Notes: generated by a model not told the origin, from the letters alone. A stretch of DNA of 34,534 nt from an uncultured Clostridia bacterium (GCA_944389655.1 CALXND010000011.1:1-34534), one strand, 5' to 3'. Positions 8,660 through 17,019 are shown, counted from the stretch's first letter. Translations and numbers: made by a program.

Positions 8660-9400
8660 ATGGATAAAGAAAAGTTAAAACAAACAATTAAATTATGTGT
8701 TGCGGTATTTGTATTTGCAATAATAATTTTATTGGTAGTTACAGTAATGATACGTTATCAGGTTGAAGGCGATAAAAACATGCCTTTTAATTTATCTAAA
8801 GTAATAATAATAAGCACAGCAGAGGGGACAGAAACGGAAGGCAAGAAAAAGTGGAATTTTGATGTATACCAAAATAATGATTTGTATATTTATTTAGATA
8901 AAAACGAAAATTATGTTGGTGATGAAAAAGTAATAAAAAGTGTACGATTAGAAAATATAAATATAACAAAAGCGCCTAATAAAGGTGAGATAAAAGTATA
9001 TATGCCAAATAGTGTGGAAGGAAGATTATATAGTAATGAAGAAGAATATCTAGTAAATGGAAGCCTGGAATATAAGGGAGCAGGAGAAAGTGATTCCAAA
9101 GCTCTAGAAGTGGGAAGCAATGGAGGAAATGTATTAATTAGATTTTCTAATACAGGCTTAGGAACATATAGTTCAGATGGTGATAAAGAAATTGTTCATG
9201 ATGGAACATTACTAGAAAAAGTAGATGTAACAGATGAAGATATAAAATTTAATATATCATTTGATTTAGTTATAACAGTAGATAATTGTAGTTATAGAGC
9301 AAATTTAAATTATACACTACCATGTGGAAATATAATTGAAGAGGGAACTAGCAGTATAGAGCAAACAGACTTTAGCAATGTAGTATTTAAAAGAGAGTAA
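8660..9400 (+). CDS. Hypothetical membrane-anchored extracytoplasmic protein
   Basis: The ATG at 8660 is preceded by AGAGAGG; reading further upstream would run through the tRNA. The 246-aa protein has one transmembrane anchor at about residues 10-31, with a short lysine-containing cytoplasmic head, and then a mostly beta-like, acidic domain with two cysteines. No lipobox or sortase motif is visible. The function is unknown. It is followed by the nested-palindrome element at 9411. Confidence 0.82.
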   Translation: MDKEKLKQTIKLCVAVFVFAIIILLVVTVMIRYQVEGDKNMPFNLSKVIIISTAEGTETEGKKKWNFDVYQNNDLYIYLDKNENYVGDEKVIKSVRLENINITKAPNKGEIKVYMPNSVEGRLYSNEEEYLVNGSLEYKGAGESDSKALEVGSNGGNVLIRFSNTGLGTYSSDGDKEIVHDGTLLEKVDVTDEDIKFNISFDLVITVDNCSYRANLNYTLPCGNIIEEGTSSIEQTDFSNVVFKRE

Positions 9401-9410
9401 AAATGTGTAA

Positions 9411-9641
9411 TTGAAGACTAGCTTTTTTGGGTAATGACAGTTTCCGTTTAGTAAATTTATATATTTTTAATTTTTATTCGGAGTGCCTAAGGTGGGGATC
9501 AACAAGTATACAAACTGTATGCGAGATTATTTCGAGCATTTACAGTTTGTACGATGCCAAAGGTCCGGAGACTAAAAATTAAAAATATATAAATTTACAA
9601 TAAAAAAGCAATTATACTTGTACAAAAAAGCTAGTCCTCAA
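9411..9641. mobile_element. MITE-like nested-palindrome element with SRP-RNA-like motifs
   Basis: A 231-bp non-coding unit. The outer arms (9411-9429 and 9623-9641) match at 18 of 19 positions (TTGARGACTAGCTTTTTTG). Inner arms (9451-9476 and 9573-9598) are a perfect 26-bp inverted repeat, and a further hairpin lies within (TACAAACTGTA against TACAGTTTGTA, about 9519-9551). The core contains GGGGATCAACAAG and AGGTCCGGA, both close to stretches of the SRP RNA gene about 230 bp downstream. I see no target-site duplication and no ORF. The left arm with its T6 run could also terminate transcription from the gene ending at 9400. Confidence 0.7.
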
Positions 9642-9667
9642 CCAGCGCAAAAATTTTTAAATAACTC

Positions 9668-9696
9668 TTGATAAATAATATAAAAAAGTATATAAT
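9668..9696 (+). promoter_or_regulatory. Promoter of the SRP RNA gene
   Basis: TTGATA (9668-9673), a 17-bp spacer and consensus TATAAT (9691-9696). This places the transcript start near 9701-9704. Confidence 0.8.
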
Positions 9697-9700
9697 ACAA

Positions 9701-9843
9701 GTGGTATGAGAAATTTAACTATTGTATGGAGGGGACCAACAAGAACCTGTGAACCTTGTCAGGTCCGGAAGGAAGCAGCAATAAGCAGTAATTCTTGTGT
9801 GGGAACTTCCATAGAGTAGTTAAATTACTCACACCATTTTTTA
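9701..9843 (+). ncRNA. ffs: Signal recognition particle RNA (small bacterial type)
   Basis: Contains the universally conserved S-domain heart GTCAGGTCCGGAAGGAAGCA (9758-9777), the Ffh-binding site, with a GTGAACC-like apical region before it. The RNA folds as a long rod. The inner stem TATGGAGG..CTTCCATA is extended by AATTTAACTA (9712-9721) against TAGTTAAATT (9817-9826), and then by GGTATGAG against CTCACACC. A run of T follows the 3' arm, so the base of the rod probably also acts as the terminator. No Alu domain of the Bacillus type is visible. The ends are inferred from the promoter and T-run, so the mature RNA could be shorter. Confidence 0.92.
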
Positions 9844-9862
9844 AGATAGAGGGTGATATAGA

Positions 9863-11434
9863 TTGTCATATACAGCATTATATAGAAAGTTTAGACCTTT
9901 AAAATTTGAAGAAATAGTAGGACAAGAACATATTACAAAAACTTTAAAAAATCAAATTATTGCAGGAAGAGTTGGGCATGCATACTTATTTAACGGAGGC
10001 AGAGGAACAGGAAAAACAAGTGCGGCAAAAGTACTAGCAAGAGCAGTAAATTGTTTAAATCCACAAGACGGGGAACCTTGTAATGAATGCGAAATATGTA
10101 AAGCAGCTATTTCTGGCTCACTTACAGATATTGTAGAGATGGATGCTGCTTCTAATAATAGTGTAGAAGACATTCGTTCAATAAGAGAAGAGGTTAATTT
10201 TTTACCTACACTTGCAAAGTATAGAGTATATATTATAGATGAGGTTCATATGCTTTCTACGGGAGCATTTAATGCACTTTTAAAAACGCTAGAAGAACCA
10301 CCAGAACATGTTAAATTTATTTTGGCAACAACAGAACCACAAAAATTGCCAGCAACTATACTTTCAAGATGTCAAAGATTTGATTTTAAGAAAATATCAA
10401 ATGATAATGTTATTAAAAGATTAGAATATGTAGCTAAAGAAAGCAATATAGAAATTACAAAAGAAGCTTTAAAACTAATTGCAATACTTTCAGAAGGTGC
10501 AATGAGAGATGCATTAAGTATACTAGAAAGATGCCTTCAAGATGGAGAAAGCAATATAAATGAAGATAAAATAAAAGATTTAGTTGGAATACCAAAACTT
10601 ACATATATACATTCTATTGTTAAAGCATTTTTAGAATATAATGTGGAAGATGCAATTAAAGCAGTAGATATTGTATTAAATGAAGGAAAAGACTTAAATA
10701 ATCTCTTATGGGAGATTATAAAATATGTTAAAGACATATTAGTATTTAAAGCTACGGGAAATTTAGAAATATACAGTGAAAATGAAATAAATGATATTAA
10801 ATCTTTGGCAGATAAAGTTTCAAAAGAAAGGCTATTATATATTATTACAGATTTATCAAAACTAGAAAATGACATGAAATGGTCATCACAAAGAAGCATT
10901 TTATTTCAGGTAGAAATTATTAAATTATGTAGTGAAAACATTATAGAAACTACTGTACAAAATGTGAAAAAAGGTAATCAAAATGATAGCAAATCTGTAA
11001 ATAGAGAGAATAATATTAAAGCACAAAGCGAAAGTGCAAAGCCAAAGCAAGAAAATAAAAAGGCTAGTTTAGCCCAAGCAATTTCTGGTTATGGAGAAGC
11101 TAAAGGCTGGAGAAATGTTTTAAATGATTTGAGGCAAAATGGAAAAATTATGATTTATTCAAATTTACTTAAAGCAAAAGCAATAGAAGTAAACGATATG
11201 ACAATAGGAATAAGTTTTCCAGAAGGAATTAATGCTTTTGGCAAATCTATTCTAGAAAAACCAGAAAATATAAATGAAATTAGTAAAACTTTTTCTATGG
11301 AATATGGCAAAGATATGAAAGTAAGAATTATAGAAAGTGTAGATGCATTACCAAAAAAACAAGAAAAGCAAGAAAGCCCAATAGAGAATATGGCAAAAGC
11401 CATAGATATTCCGCTAAATATAATAGAAGAGTAA
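9863..11434 (+). CDS. dnaX: DNA polymerase III subunit gamma/tau (DnaX)
   Basis: The clamp-loader ATPase that loads the beta clamp and, as tau, ties the polymerase to the helicase. A TTG start is used with SD AGAGGGTG upstream, and the N-terminus SYTALYRKFRPxxFEEIVGQ is the family standard. Walker A is GRGTGKTS (46-53), the zinc module uses Cys64, 73, 76 and 79, Walker B is DEVH (126-129), and the ATTEPQKLPATILSRCQ segment is sensor 1 with the SRC arginine finger. At 523 aa it is somewhat shorter than Bacillus DnaX. No obvious slippery A-run for a programmed gamma product was noted. It heads a dnaX-ybaB-recR cluster typical of Firmicutes, directly after the SRP RNA gene. Confidence 0.96.
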   Translation: MSYTALYRKFRPLKFEEIVGQEHITKTLKNQIIAGRVGHAYLFNGGRGTGKTSAAKVLARAVNCLNPQDGEPCNECEICKAAISGSLTDIVEMDAASNNSVEDIRSIREEVNFLPTLAKYRVYIIDEVHMLSTGAFNALLKTLEEPPEHVKFILATTEPQKLPATILSRCQRFDFKKISNDNVIKRLEYVAKESNIEITKEALKLIAILSEGAMRDALSILERCLQDGESNINEDKIKDLVGIPKLTYIHSIVKAFLEYNVEDAIKAVDIVLNEGKDLNNLLWEIIKYVKDILVFKATGNLEIYSENEINDIKSLADKVSKERLLYIITDLSKLENDMKWSSQRSILFQVEIIKLCSENIIETTVQNVKKGNQNDSKSVNRENNIKAQSESAKPKQENKKASLAQAISGYGEAKGWRNVLNDLRQNGKIMIYSNLLKAKAIEVNDMTIGISFPEGINAFGKSILEKPENINEISKTFSMEYGKDMKVRIIESVDALPKKQEKQESPIENMAKAIDIPLNIIEE

Positions 11435-11485
11435 AATTTACGATACGAATATAAGAAAAACTAAATTTTAGAAAGGAGAATGAAA

Positions 11486-11827
11486 ATGGCAAAAAGAGGA
11501 GGATTCCCAGGAATGGGTAGCTTTGGAGGAATGAATATAAATCAACTTATGAAAGAAGCAAAAAAAATGCAAACAGACATGGAAAAATCGCAAGAAGAAC
11601 TTGCAGCAAAAGAATTTGAGGCAACATCAGGAGGAGGAGCTGTATATGCAAAAGTGTCTGGAAGTAAAGAAATAAAAGAGATAAAGATAAAGCCAGAAGT
11701 AGTAGATCCAGAAGATGTAGAAATGCTACAAGATTTAATAATTAGTTGCTTAAATGAGGCGTTAAGAAAAGTTGATAGTGAACAAGCTGCATCATTAGGA
11801 AAATATAACATTCCAGGATTAATGTAA
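11486..11827 (+). CDS. YbaB/EbfC family nucleoid-associated protein
   Basis: A small DNA-binding dimer of the YbaB/EbfC family, conserved between dnaX and recR in most bacteria. The start at 11486 (MAKRGGFPG) is chosen over the in-frame ATG at 11480 because GGAG (11475-11478) would be only 1 base from the latter. The product is 113 aa. The glycine-rich N-terminus, MKEAKKMQTDMEKSQEEL helix and the GGGAVYAKVSGSKEIKEIKI strand are characteristic. It is likely co-transcribed with dnaX (gap about 50 bp). Confidence 0.93.
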   Translation: MAKRGGFPGMGSFGGMNINQLMKEAKKMQTDMEKSQEELAAKEFEATSGGGAVYAKVSGSKEIKEIKIKPEVVDPEDVEMLQDLIISCLNEALRKVDSEQAASLGKYNIPGLM

Positions 11828-11833
11828 AACAAT

Positions 11834-11870
11834 AGTCTTATGCATGAACTAGCATAAGGCTTTATAATAT
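11834..11870 (+). terminator. Weak terminator/attenuator between ybaB and recR
   Basis: A 10-bp stem AGTCTTATGC (11834-11843) with GCATAAGGCT (11852-11861) is followed by TTATAATATT. The interrupted T-run suggests partial read-through into recR. Confidence 0.55.
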
Positions 11871-11913
11871 TAAAAAATCATCATGGGATATTAAAAAGAA
11901 AGAGGAGTAAAAA

Positions 11914-12513
11914 ATGTCATATTATTCACCATCAATCGAAAAATTAATTGAAGCATTTGAACGTCTTCCAAGCATAGGTAATAAAACGGCAGCAAGACTT
12001 GCATTTTACATATTAAATGCAAGTAAAGAAGAAACAGACGAATTTATATCAGCAATAAAAAATGCAAAAGAAAATTTAAAATATTGTACAAAGTGTTTTA
12101 ATATATCGGATACGGATCCTTGCGAAATTTGTGCAAACCCAATGAGAGATAACTCCGTAATATGCGTTGTAGAGGATGTAAAAGATGTAGTAGCAATGGA
12201 AAAAACTCATGAATTTAAAGGATTGTATCATGTGTTACATGGAAGTATATCTCCAATGAATGGAGTAGGTCCAGATGATATAAAAATAAAAGAATTACTT
12301 TCTAGAGTAATGGGAGGAGAAATAAAAGAAATTATTTTGGCAACAAACCCTAGAGTAGAAGGTGAAGCAACAGCAATGTATATTTCAAAACTTATAAAAC
12401 CACTTGGAATAAAAGTTACAAGAATAGCACATGGAATTCCAGTTGGAGGAGATTTAGAATATACAGATGAGGTAACACTTTCTAAAGCACTAGAAGGTAG
12501 AAGAGAACTATAA
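11914..12513 (+). CDS. recR: Recombination mediator RecR
   Basis: Works with RecF and RecO to load RecA on gapped DNA. The 199-aa protein has the N-terminal helix-hairpin-helix ([17 protein letters not shown]), a four-cysteine zinc finger (Cys58, 61, 70 and 73), the TOPRIM domain opening with [14 protein letters not shown], and the C-terminal Walker-B-like [23 protein letters not shown] precedes the ATG. The stop codon overlaps the stop region of the convergent small gene by 6 bp. Confidence 0.96.
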   Translation: MSYYSPSIEKLIEAFERLPSIGNKTAARLAFYILNASKEETDEFISAIKNAKENLKYCTKCFNISDTDPCEICANPMRDNSVICVVEDVKDVVAMEKTHEFKGLYHVLHGSISPMNGVGPDDIKIKELLSRVMGGEIKEIILATNPRVEGEATAMYISKLIKPLGIKVTRIAHGIPVGGDLEYTDEVTLSKALEGRREL

Positions 12514-12690
12514 ATTTAAATCTTCATCTATTTTATCAATGGCTAGAAGAGCGAGATTATCTGAAAGAGAAACAAAAAATGCAGATAATTTGGTTATATC
12601 AGCTAAAGAATAATTTGTAAAAAGATACAATGCAAGGCTATTTGAAAGAGCCAATAGTTCTGCAGTAGAAATATTAGAAAGACAATCCAT
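12508..12690 (-). CDS. Small conserved clostridial protein of unknown function
   Basis: 60 aa, [20 protein letters not shown] followed by a helical stretch ending in [17 protein letters not shown]. It resembles a family of 50-60 aa proteins seen in many Clostridia, with an N-terminal cysteine-asparagine turn, one amphipathic helix and an 'FFxxxxDNL' motif; I cannot name a function. Support for it being real comes from a strong SD (AGGAGGG, 10 bases before the ATG). The SD lies in the 3' arm of a hairpin at 12697-12730, so translation may be structure-controlled. It overlaps the end of recR, tail to tail, by 6 bp. Confidence 0.7.
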   Translation of the reverse strand: MDCLSNISTAELLALSNSLALYLFTNYSLADITKLSAFFVSLSDNLALLAIDKIDEDLNL

Positions 12691-12696
12691 AAAAGT

Positions 12697-12730
12697 AAAC
12701 CCTCCTATATTATCATATGTAGAAGGGTTT
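12697..12730 (-). promoter_or_regulatory. SD-sequestering hairpin (and possible recR terminator)
   Basis: On the minus strand AAACCCTTCT pairs with AGGAGGGTTT over 10 bp (one G-U). The second arm contains the whole SD of the 60-aa gene, so folding would hide its ribosome site. On the plus strand the same stem is followed by TTTT and could end recR transcripts. Confidence 0.55.
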
Positions 12731-12891
12731 TAAAAAGTTACTATATTTAATATAATAAAAACGTAATTTTGTACATTGCTGTACCTAAAACCATCTAAGT
12801 ATAAAATAGCTATAATAAAATTTATAAAAATCTCTCAAGAGAAATTATCTAAGCATTATTCTGTAAAGCTTGTGCTAGACGGCAACAAAAT

Positions 12892-14019
12892 TTACAATAA
12901 CTTAATAATAGTTTCGCAAATGTCTTTAGTAGAATTACGTTTTGCTAGTATTTTTGCATTATTTTTCATTTCGGCCAATTTAGCAGGATTACTAAATAAA
13001 TCCTGAATAACCTTATTGGGGTCATCACTTTTCTTTAGCCAAACAGCTACATTGTGAGCTTCCAAAAATTCAGCATTTTCTTCTTCCTGGCCAGGGATAG
13101 GGTTTATAACTAAAATTGGAAGCTCAGAAGCCAAACTTTCACTTGTAGTAAGCCCTCCTGGTTTAGTAACAACTAAAGTAGAAATACTCATAAGTTCAGG
13201 AACTTTATTTGTATATTCTAAAATTTTAACTCTATCTAGTACATTATTTTTTTGAACAAGTTCATTAAAACTTTCATTCATTTTTTTATTTCTACCAGAA
13301 ATGGCCACGATTTGACAAGTGGTTAAATTGTGGATAAGTGCATCTAAAATTTGAACAGTTCTGTCTTTACCAAGCCCAAATTCACCACCACCAAAAAATA
13401 AAATTAAAGGTTTATTTTTGTCTAGATTAAATTCTTCAAAAATACTATTTTTATCAAATTCTTCAAAAAATTTTTCCGATAAAGGAATTCCAGTGACAAA
13501 TACTTTTTCTTTTGGAACACCATAGTCACATAAATATTTATACATATTATCATTTGAAACAAAAAATGCATCAGTCTGTTCAAAACCGATGAGCCATTGC
13601 TCATGTGGTGCAAAATCTGTAAGGACAGTAACAAGCTTGCAATTTATTTTTCCTTTTCTTTTTAAATAGCTAATCATTTGGCTACTAAATGGATGTGTAG
13701 AAATTACCAAATCTGGTTTCTCATCTTGAACTAAATGTTTTAGCTTTATAGCCATCATCTTATTACTTCTAGAGCTTAAATGCCCCAAAATCCCTTTTTG
13801 AGAATTAGAATAAACTTTTCCCCAAAGATTAGGTGCTTTTCTTGCCATTTCTTTATATGCACCTGTTGTAACTCTGTTTAAAATTTTATTTACATATTCA
13901 ATACAATCAACAATAGAAGTTTCTACATTATAATTTTTATCTAAATAATTCTTAATAGATTTAGCAGCAGAATAATGTCCACCACCATATGCTGCATATA
14001 GTATTAAAATTTTTTTCAT
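12892..14019 (-). CDS. UgtP/MGDG-synthase-like glycolipid glycosyltransferase
   Basis: Family GT28 of the monogalactosyldiacylglycerol synthase/UgtP type, which transfers a hexose from a UDP-sugar to diacylglycerol at the inner membrane face, making membrane glycolipid and in some species the lipoteichoic acid anchor. The start at 14019 (MKKILILYAAYGGGH) has AAAGGGG upstream; an upstream in-frame ATG would add 12 atypical residues. The product is 375 aa. The N-domain motif GGGHYSAAKSI (12-22) binds the acceptor. The C-domain has the nucleotide-sugar site KPGGLTTSESLASELP and NPIPGQEEENAEFL. UDP-glucose could come from galU/pgcA at 3207-6006. Sugar and processivity cannot be told from sequence. 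Confidence 0.9.
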   Translation of the reverse strand: MKKILILYAAYGGGHYSAAKSIKNYLDKNYNVETSIVDCIEYVNKILNRVTTGAYKEMARKAPNLWGKVYSNSQKGILGHLSSRSNKMMAIKLKHLVQDEKPDLVISTHPFSSQMISYLKRKGKINCKLVTVLTDFAPHEQWLIGFEQTDAFFVSNDNMYKYLCDYGVPKEKVFVTGIPLSEKFFEEFDKNSIFEEFNLDKNKPLILFFGGGEFGLGKDRTVQILDALIHNLTTCQIVAISGRNKKMNESFNELVQKNNVLDRVKILEYTNKVPELMSISTLVVTKPGGLTTSESLASELPILVINPIPGQEEENAEFLEAHNVAVWLKKSDDPNKVIQDLFSNPAKLAEMKNNAKILAKRNSTKDICETIIKLL

Positions 14020-14139
14020 AAATTCCCCTTTACGATTTTTTGGTAATTCTATCATAAAATTTATAAAAAGTCTAAAAATTAAGAATATTTTAACAAATTT
14101 TACACAAAATATAGAAAAAAATAGAGAGGATTTGATTTT

Positions 14140-15522
14140 GTGGGAAAGATAAAAAGTAAATTAATTGATTGGAAGAATAGATTAAAAGATAGACATATGC
14201 TAAGTATAATAGTAGTTCTCTTCTCTATAATTGCAATAATGGGAATATATATTTATAAAAAACAAACAGAATATAGACAAGCATCAGAAAACTCATATAA
14301 TATGGCGTTTTATGAGCTTGTAGATTATGTACAAAACGTAGAAGTATATTTGGCTAAATCTTTAATTTCTAATTCACCAGAAAGTGGAGCAGAGAGTTTG
14401 AGCAATGTGTGGAGAGAAGCAAACTTAGCATTAGGCTATTTAACTCAGCTTCCAATAAACAGTCACGAACTTGAAAAAACATCTAAATTTTTAAATCAGG
14501 TAAGTGACTATAGTTATTCTCTATATACAAAAAATATTAAAGATGAAGAATTAACAGATGAAGACCTTAATAACTTAAAAGATTTGCATCAATATAGTGT
14601 CGAATTAGAGAATACTTTAAATCAGCTATCAGCAGATATAAATGGTGGCAGAATAAGCTGGGGTGAACTAACAGATAAAGGAACCGTAGCATTTGCACAG
14701 CAAGTAAGTAATATTTCGCAAGATAGTTTTAGCAATTTAGAGCAAACATTTCATGAGTATTCTGGATTAATTTATGATGGTGCATTTTCGGAACATATTA
14801 CAAGAAAAGAAAAAGTGGGATTAACAGGTGATAACATTAATGAAGAAACTGCAAAAAATATAGCCTTGGAATTTATAGGAAACAATAATATAAAAGAAAT
14901 TAATTCATATGGTAAAAGTGAAGGAGATATAACTGTATATAATTTTGGAATTACTTTTAACGATGAAAGTGTAGCAACAATTTCTATTTCAGAAAAGGGT
15001 GGACATATAGTATATATGGATAGAAATAGAGAGGTAGAAGCGGAGATTATATCTCAGGAAGAGGCAGATAAAAAAGCTAAGGAATATTTAGAACAAAAAG
15101 GCTTTAAAAATATGAAAGAAACTTATTATTTAAAACAAAGTGGAATTGTTACTATAAATTACGCATCTATGCAAAATGATGTAATAATGTATCCAGATTT
15201 AATAAAAGTAAAAGTTGCTTTAGATAATGGTGAGATACTTGGAATAGAAGCTACAGGATATTTAAATTCTCATACAGAAAGAAAGCTAGAAGAACCTAAA
15301 GTAACTAAAGAGCAAGCAAAGAAAAGTTTAAATAAGAATTTAAATATAGAGAGTGAAGCATTAGCTGTAATTCCTACAGAATGGAAAACAGAAGTACTTT
15401 GCTGGGAATTTGAAGGAAACGTTGAAGGACTAGATTTTATAGTGTATGTTAATGCAGAAACAGGCAGGGAAGAAGATATTTTAATAATTACAAATACTCC
15501 AGAAGGAACGCTTACACATTAA
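14140..15522 (+). CDS. ypeB: Spore germination/cortex-lysis partner protein YpeB
   Basis: YpeB stabilises and localises the cortex-lytic enzyme SleB in the spore inner membrane region. The GTG start at 14140 has AGAGAGGA upstream. The 460-aa protein has one transmembrane anchor (about 20-39), an extracytoplasmic helical region starting with the family segment YNMAFYELVDYVQNVEVYLA, and repeated PepSY/YPEB domains towards the C-terminus (repeats beginning ENIALEF-like, EADKKAKEYL and KEQAKKSLNK). In Bacillus the gene follows sleB. Here the upstream neighbour is the divergent glycosyltransferase and no sleB is in the window. Confidence 0.93.
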   Translation: MGKIKSKLIDWKNRLKDRHMLSIIVVLFSIIAIMGIYIYKKQTEYRQASENSYNMAFYELVDYVQNVEVYLAKSLISNSPESGAESLSNVWREANLALGYLTQLPINSHELEKTSKFLNQVSDYSYSLYTKNIKDEELTDEDLNNLKDLHQYSVELENTLNQLSADINGGRISWGELTDKGTVAFAQQVSNISQDSFSNLEQTFHEYSGLIYDGAFSEHITRKEKVGLTGDNINEETAKNIALEFIGNNNIKEINSYGKSEGDITVYNFGITFNDESVATISISEKGGHIVYMDRNREVEAEIISQEEADKKAKEYLEQKGFKNMKETYYLKQSGIVTINYASMQNDVIMYPDLIKVKVALDNGEILGIEATGYLNSHTERKLEEPKVTKEQAKKSLNKNLNIESEALAVIPTEWKTEVLCWEFEGNVEGLDFIVYVNAETGREEDILIITNTPEGTLTH

Positions 15523-15564
15523 TATTTAATATACAAAAATTAACTATAGTGTATATTAAATATT
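15521..15564. terminator. 15-bp perfect hairpin after ypeB
   Basis: AATATTTAATATACA (15521-15535) and TGTATATTAAATATT (15550-15564) are perfectly complementary, and the left arm overlaps the ypeB stop codon. The stem is A+T-only apart from one C-G pair and is followed by TGTAGC rather than a T-run, so it may stabilise the mRNA end more than terminate. Confidence 0.5.
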
Positions 15565-15769
15565 TGTAGCAGGAATAATTGAGTTTGACTTTGTAAAAGT
15601 TGGTAAGGGTAATAATATTTGAATATGTCGATTAAAATTATTTTAAAAGAAATCATATGAAAATCTTGTAAGTTAAAAATAAAATATTTACTGATTTTCA
15701 GAGATGGAGAATAAAAATTATTGAAGTATTGGTGTAGAAAAAATATTTAAAGTTTCATATAAAATTTAA
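15565..15769. other. A+T-rich spacer, part of the 15523-15860 gap
   Basis: I see no gene or convincing promoter in this stretch. It is bounded by the hairpin after ypeB and by the nested palindrome that begins at 15770. Confidence 0.5.
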
Positions 15770-15879
15770 AAAAGCTGTAATTGAAATGTAATTTACAGAA
15801 ACAAGATATTTACTTATACGTAAACGAAAAAAGTAGGAAAATAGAGTAGTATCTAAAAAACTACACAATTACAGCTTTT
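15770..15879. repeat. Nested palindrome running into the XRE gene
   Basis: The outer arms AAAAGCTGTAATTG (15770-15783) and CAATTACAGCTTTT (15866-15879) are a perfect 14-bp inverted repeat. Inside are CTGTAA/TTACAG and GTAG/CTAC hairpins. The right arm lies inside the 3' end of the XRE gene and encodes its last codons, so the element appears to have replaced or extended the original C-terminus. Confidence 0.7.
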
Positions 15880-16118
15880 GTTGATTTATTTATATTAGGT
15901 GAATTTTTAGGATAGGACTCAATAATATCGGTTCTAAATAATAAGTAATCTACACCCGTATTATAATAATCGGCTAATTTGGAAAGTAATTCCAAGGGGA
16001 TAGATCTTTTATTTATTTCATAATAAGAATAAGCAACTTGTGATATATTTAGATACTTGCTTATTTCCTTCTGAGTAAGGTCATTATCCTCTCTTAAATT
16101 TCGTAAACGTGTATTCAT
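15861..16118 (-). CDS. XRE-family helix-turn-helix regulator
   Basis: An 85-aa single-domain Cro/CI-type DNA-binding protein. Residues 4-60 form the five-helix fold (LRNLREDNDLTQKEISKYLNISQ..., then SYYEINKRSIPLELLSKLADYYNTGVDYLL). The SD AAGGAGT lies before the ATG. The final residues are encoded in the arm of a palindromic element, so the tail is probably not ancestral. It is divergent from the pilin-like relic, and an inverted repeat at 16191-16230 between them is a candidate operator. Confidence 0.88.
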   Translation of the reverse strand: MNTRLRNLREDNDLTQKEISKYLNISQVAYSYYEINKRSIPLELLSKLADYYNTGVDYLLFRTDIIESYPKNSPNINKSTKAVIV

Positions 16119-16190
16119 TAATTACTCCTTAAAAATACATAATTTAAGCAGAACTAAAAAGTTCCAAAAAATACATTTAAATTATAAAAT

Positions 16191-16235
16191 AAAACAAAAT
16201 GTTATATTGACTTTTAAAACAATTTGTTTTATATC
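16191..16235 (+). promoter_or_regulatory. Candidate XRE operator and promoter
   Basis: The arms AAAACAAAATGT (16191-16202) and ACAATTTGTTTT (16219-16230) match at 11 of 12 positions. They flank TTGACT (16207-16212), which could be a -35 with a poor -10 (TATATC, 16230-16235). It lies between the XRE gene and the divergent pilin-like relic. Confidence 0.45.
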
Positions 16236-16264
16236 AATTATTAGTTAAAAAAGGAGGAAAACGA

Positions 16265-17019
16265 ATGAAAATCGGGAAACAAAACGGAATAACACTAATC
16301 GCATTAGTAATAACATTTATCTAATATCTGATGATTATATTTCATATGATAAAGCTCCTAGTGATAAAGATGGAATGGTAGTAGAAAAGGGAAATAATGA
16401 TTATAAAATAAGCCTTTATAAGGTAAAAGGTAATTATGATTGTAACGATGCCAGTTGGATATCTCAAAATAGTAAAGGAGCAAAATGGTTGAATCAGTAT
16501 TGGGAAAAATATGGAGATACATTTCAATCTTATCCATTTGACATAGAAGTAATATCATATTTAATGGATACAAATGTATGGAGTGGTTATTATGCTGGAG
16601 AAAAAGCAGAATATGCTATGGGAGCACCAACAATAGAATTGTTTTGTGCGTCATACAAAGAAACTCATCCATATAATTATATAGAAACTATCGTACAATC
16701 CGGAGAAGACCCATATGGGGATTATGCAAGAGGTTACGGAATAAGAAGAAGTCCAAATCCTGAACGAGCATTCGGAAGTAGAATAGAAATGGAGCCAGAT
16801 GACTTTAATGGTATATACATTAAATCTGATAGTACAAAAGTCTCAACTATGTGGATTGCATCATCAGCCATAGTACATTGGAATGTAATGAATGCAAATG
16901 CTATCGGAAGCATATCAGCTGGAGACTATGGTGGAGAAAATGGAATTAGACCGATAGTATGCTTAAAGCAAGAGACTCAATTAGAAAAACAAAAAGATGG
17001 AACATATATAATTAAATAG
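16265..17019 (+). pseudogene. Prepilin-like surface protein, internally deleted and frameshifted
   Basis: After a strong SD (AAAGGAGG), the ATG at 16265 encodes MKIGKQNGITLIALVITFI and then stops at 16322. This is the type IV prepilin/pseudopilin leader (GITLIALVIT in place of GFTLIEL) cut off in the middle of its hydrophobic helix. From about 16318 another frame is open and reads through to 17019, with a 214-residue stretch after the first ATG at 16375. It has WISQNSKGAKWLNQYW, YGIRRSPNPERAFGS and a C-terminal GENGIRPIVCLKQ, typical of the long extracellular domain attached to such leaders in clostridia. The remainder of the helix and the linker are missing, so this looks like a deletion with frame loss. 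Unlike the other broken genes here there is no CGG at the junction. Confidence 0.75.

Noticed and set aside
12776..13006. Plus-strand ORF over the end of the glycosyltransferase gene
   Set aside because: It lacks an SD and family resemblance and is antisense to a well-supported gene.
16318..16326. Pilin-like gene as a fourth CGG frameshift
   Set aside because: There is no CGG at the junction, and a single-base change does not restore the missing helix and linker; a deletion explains it better.
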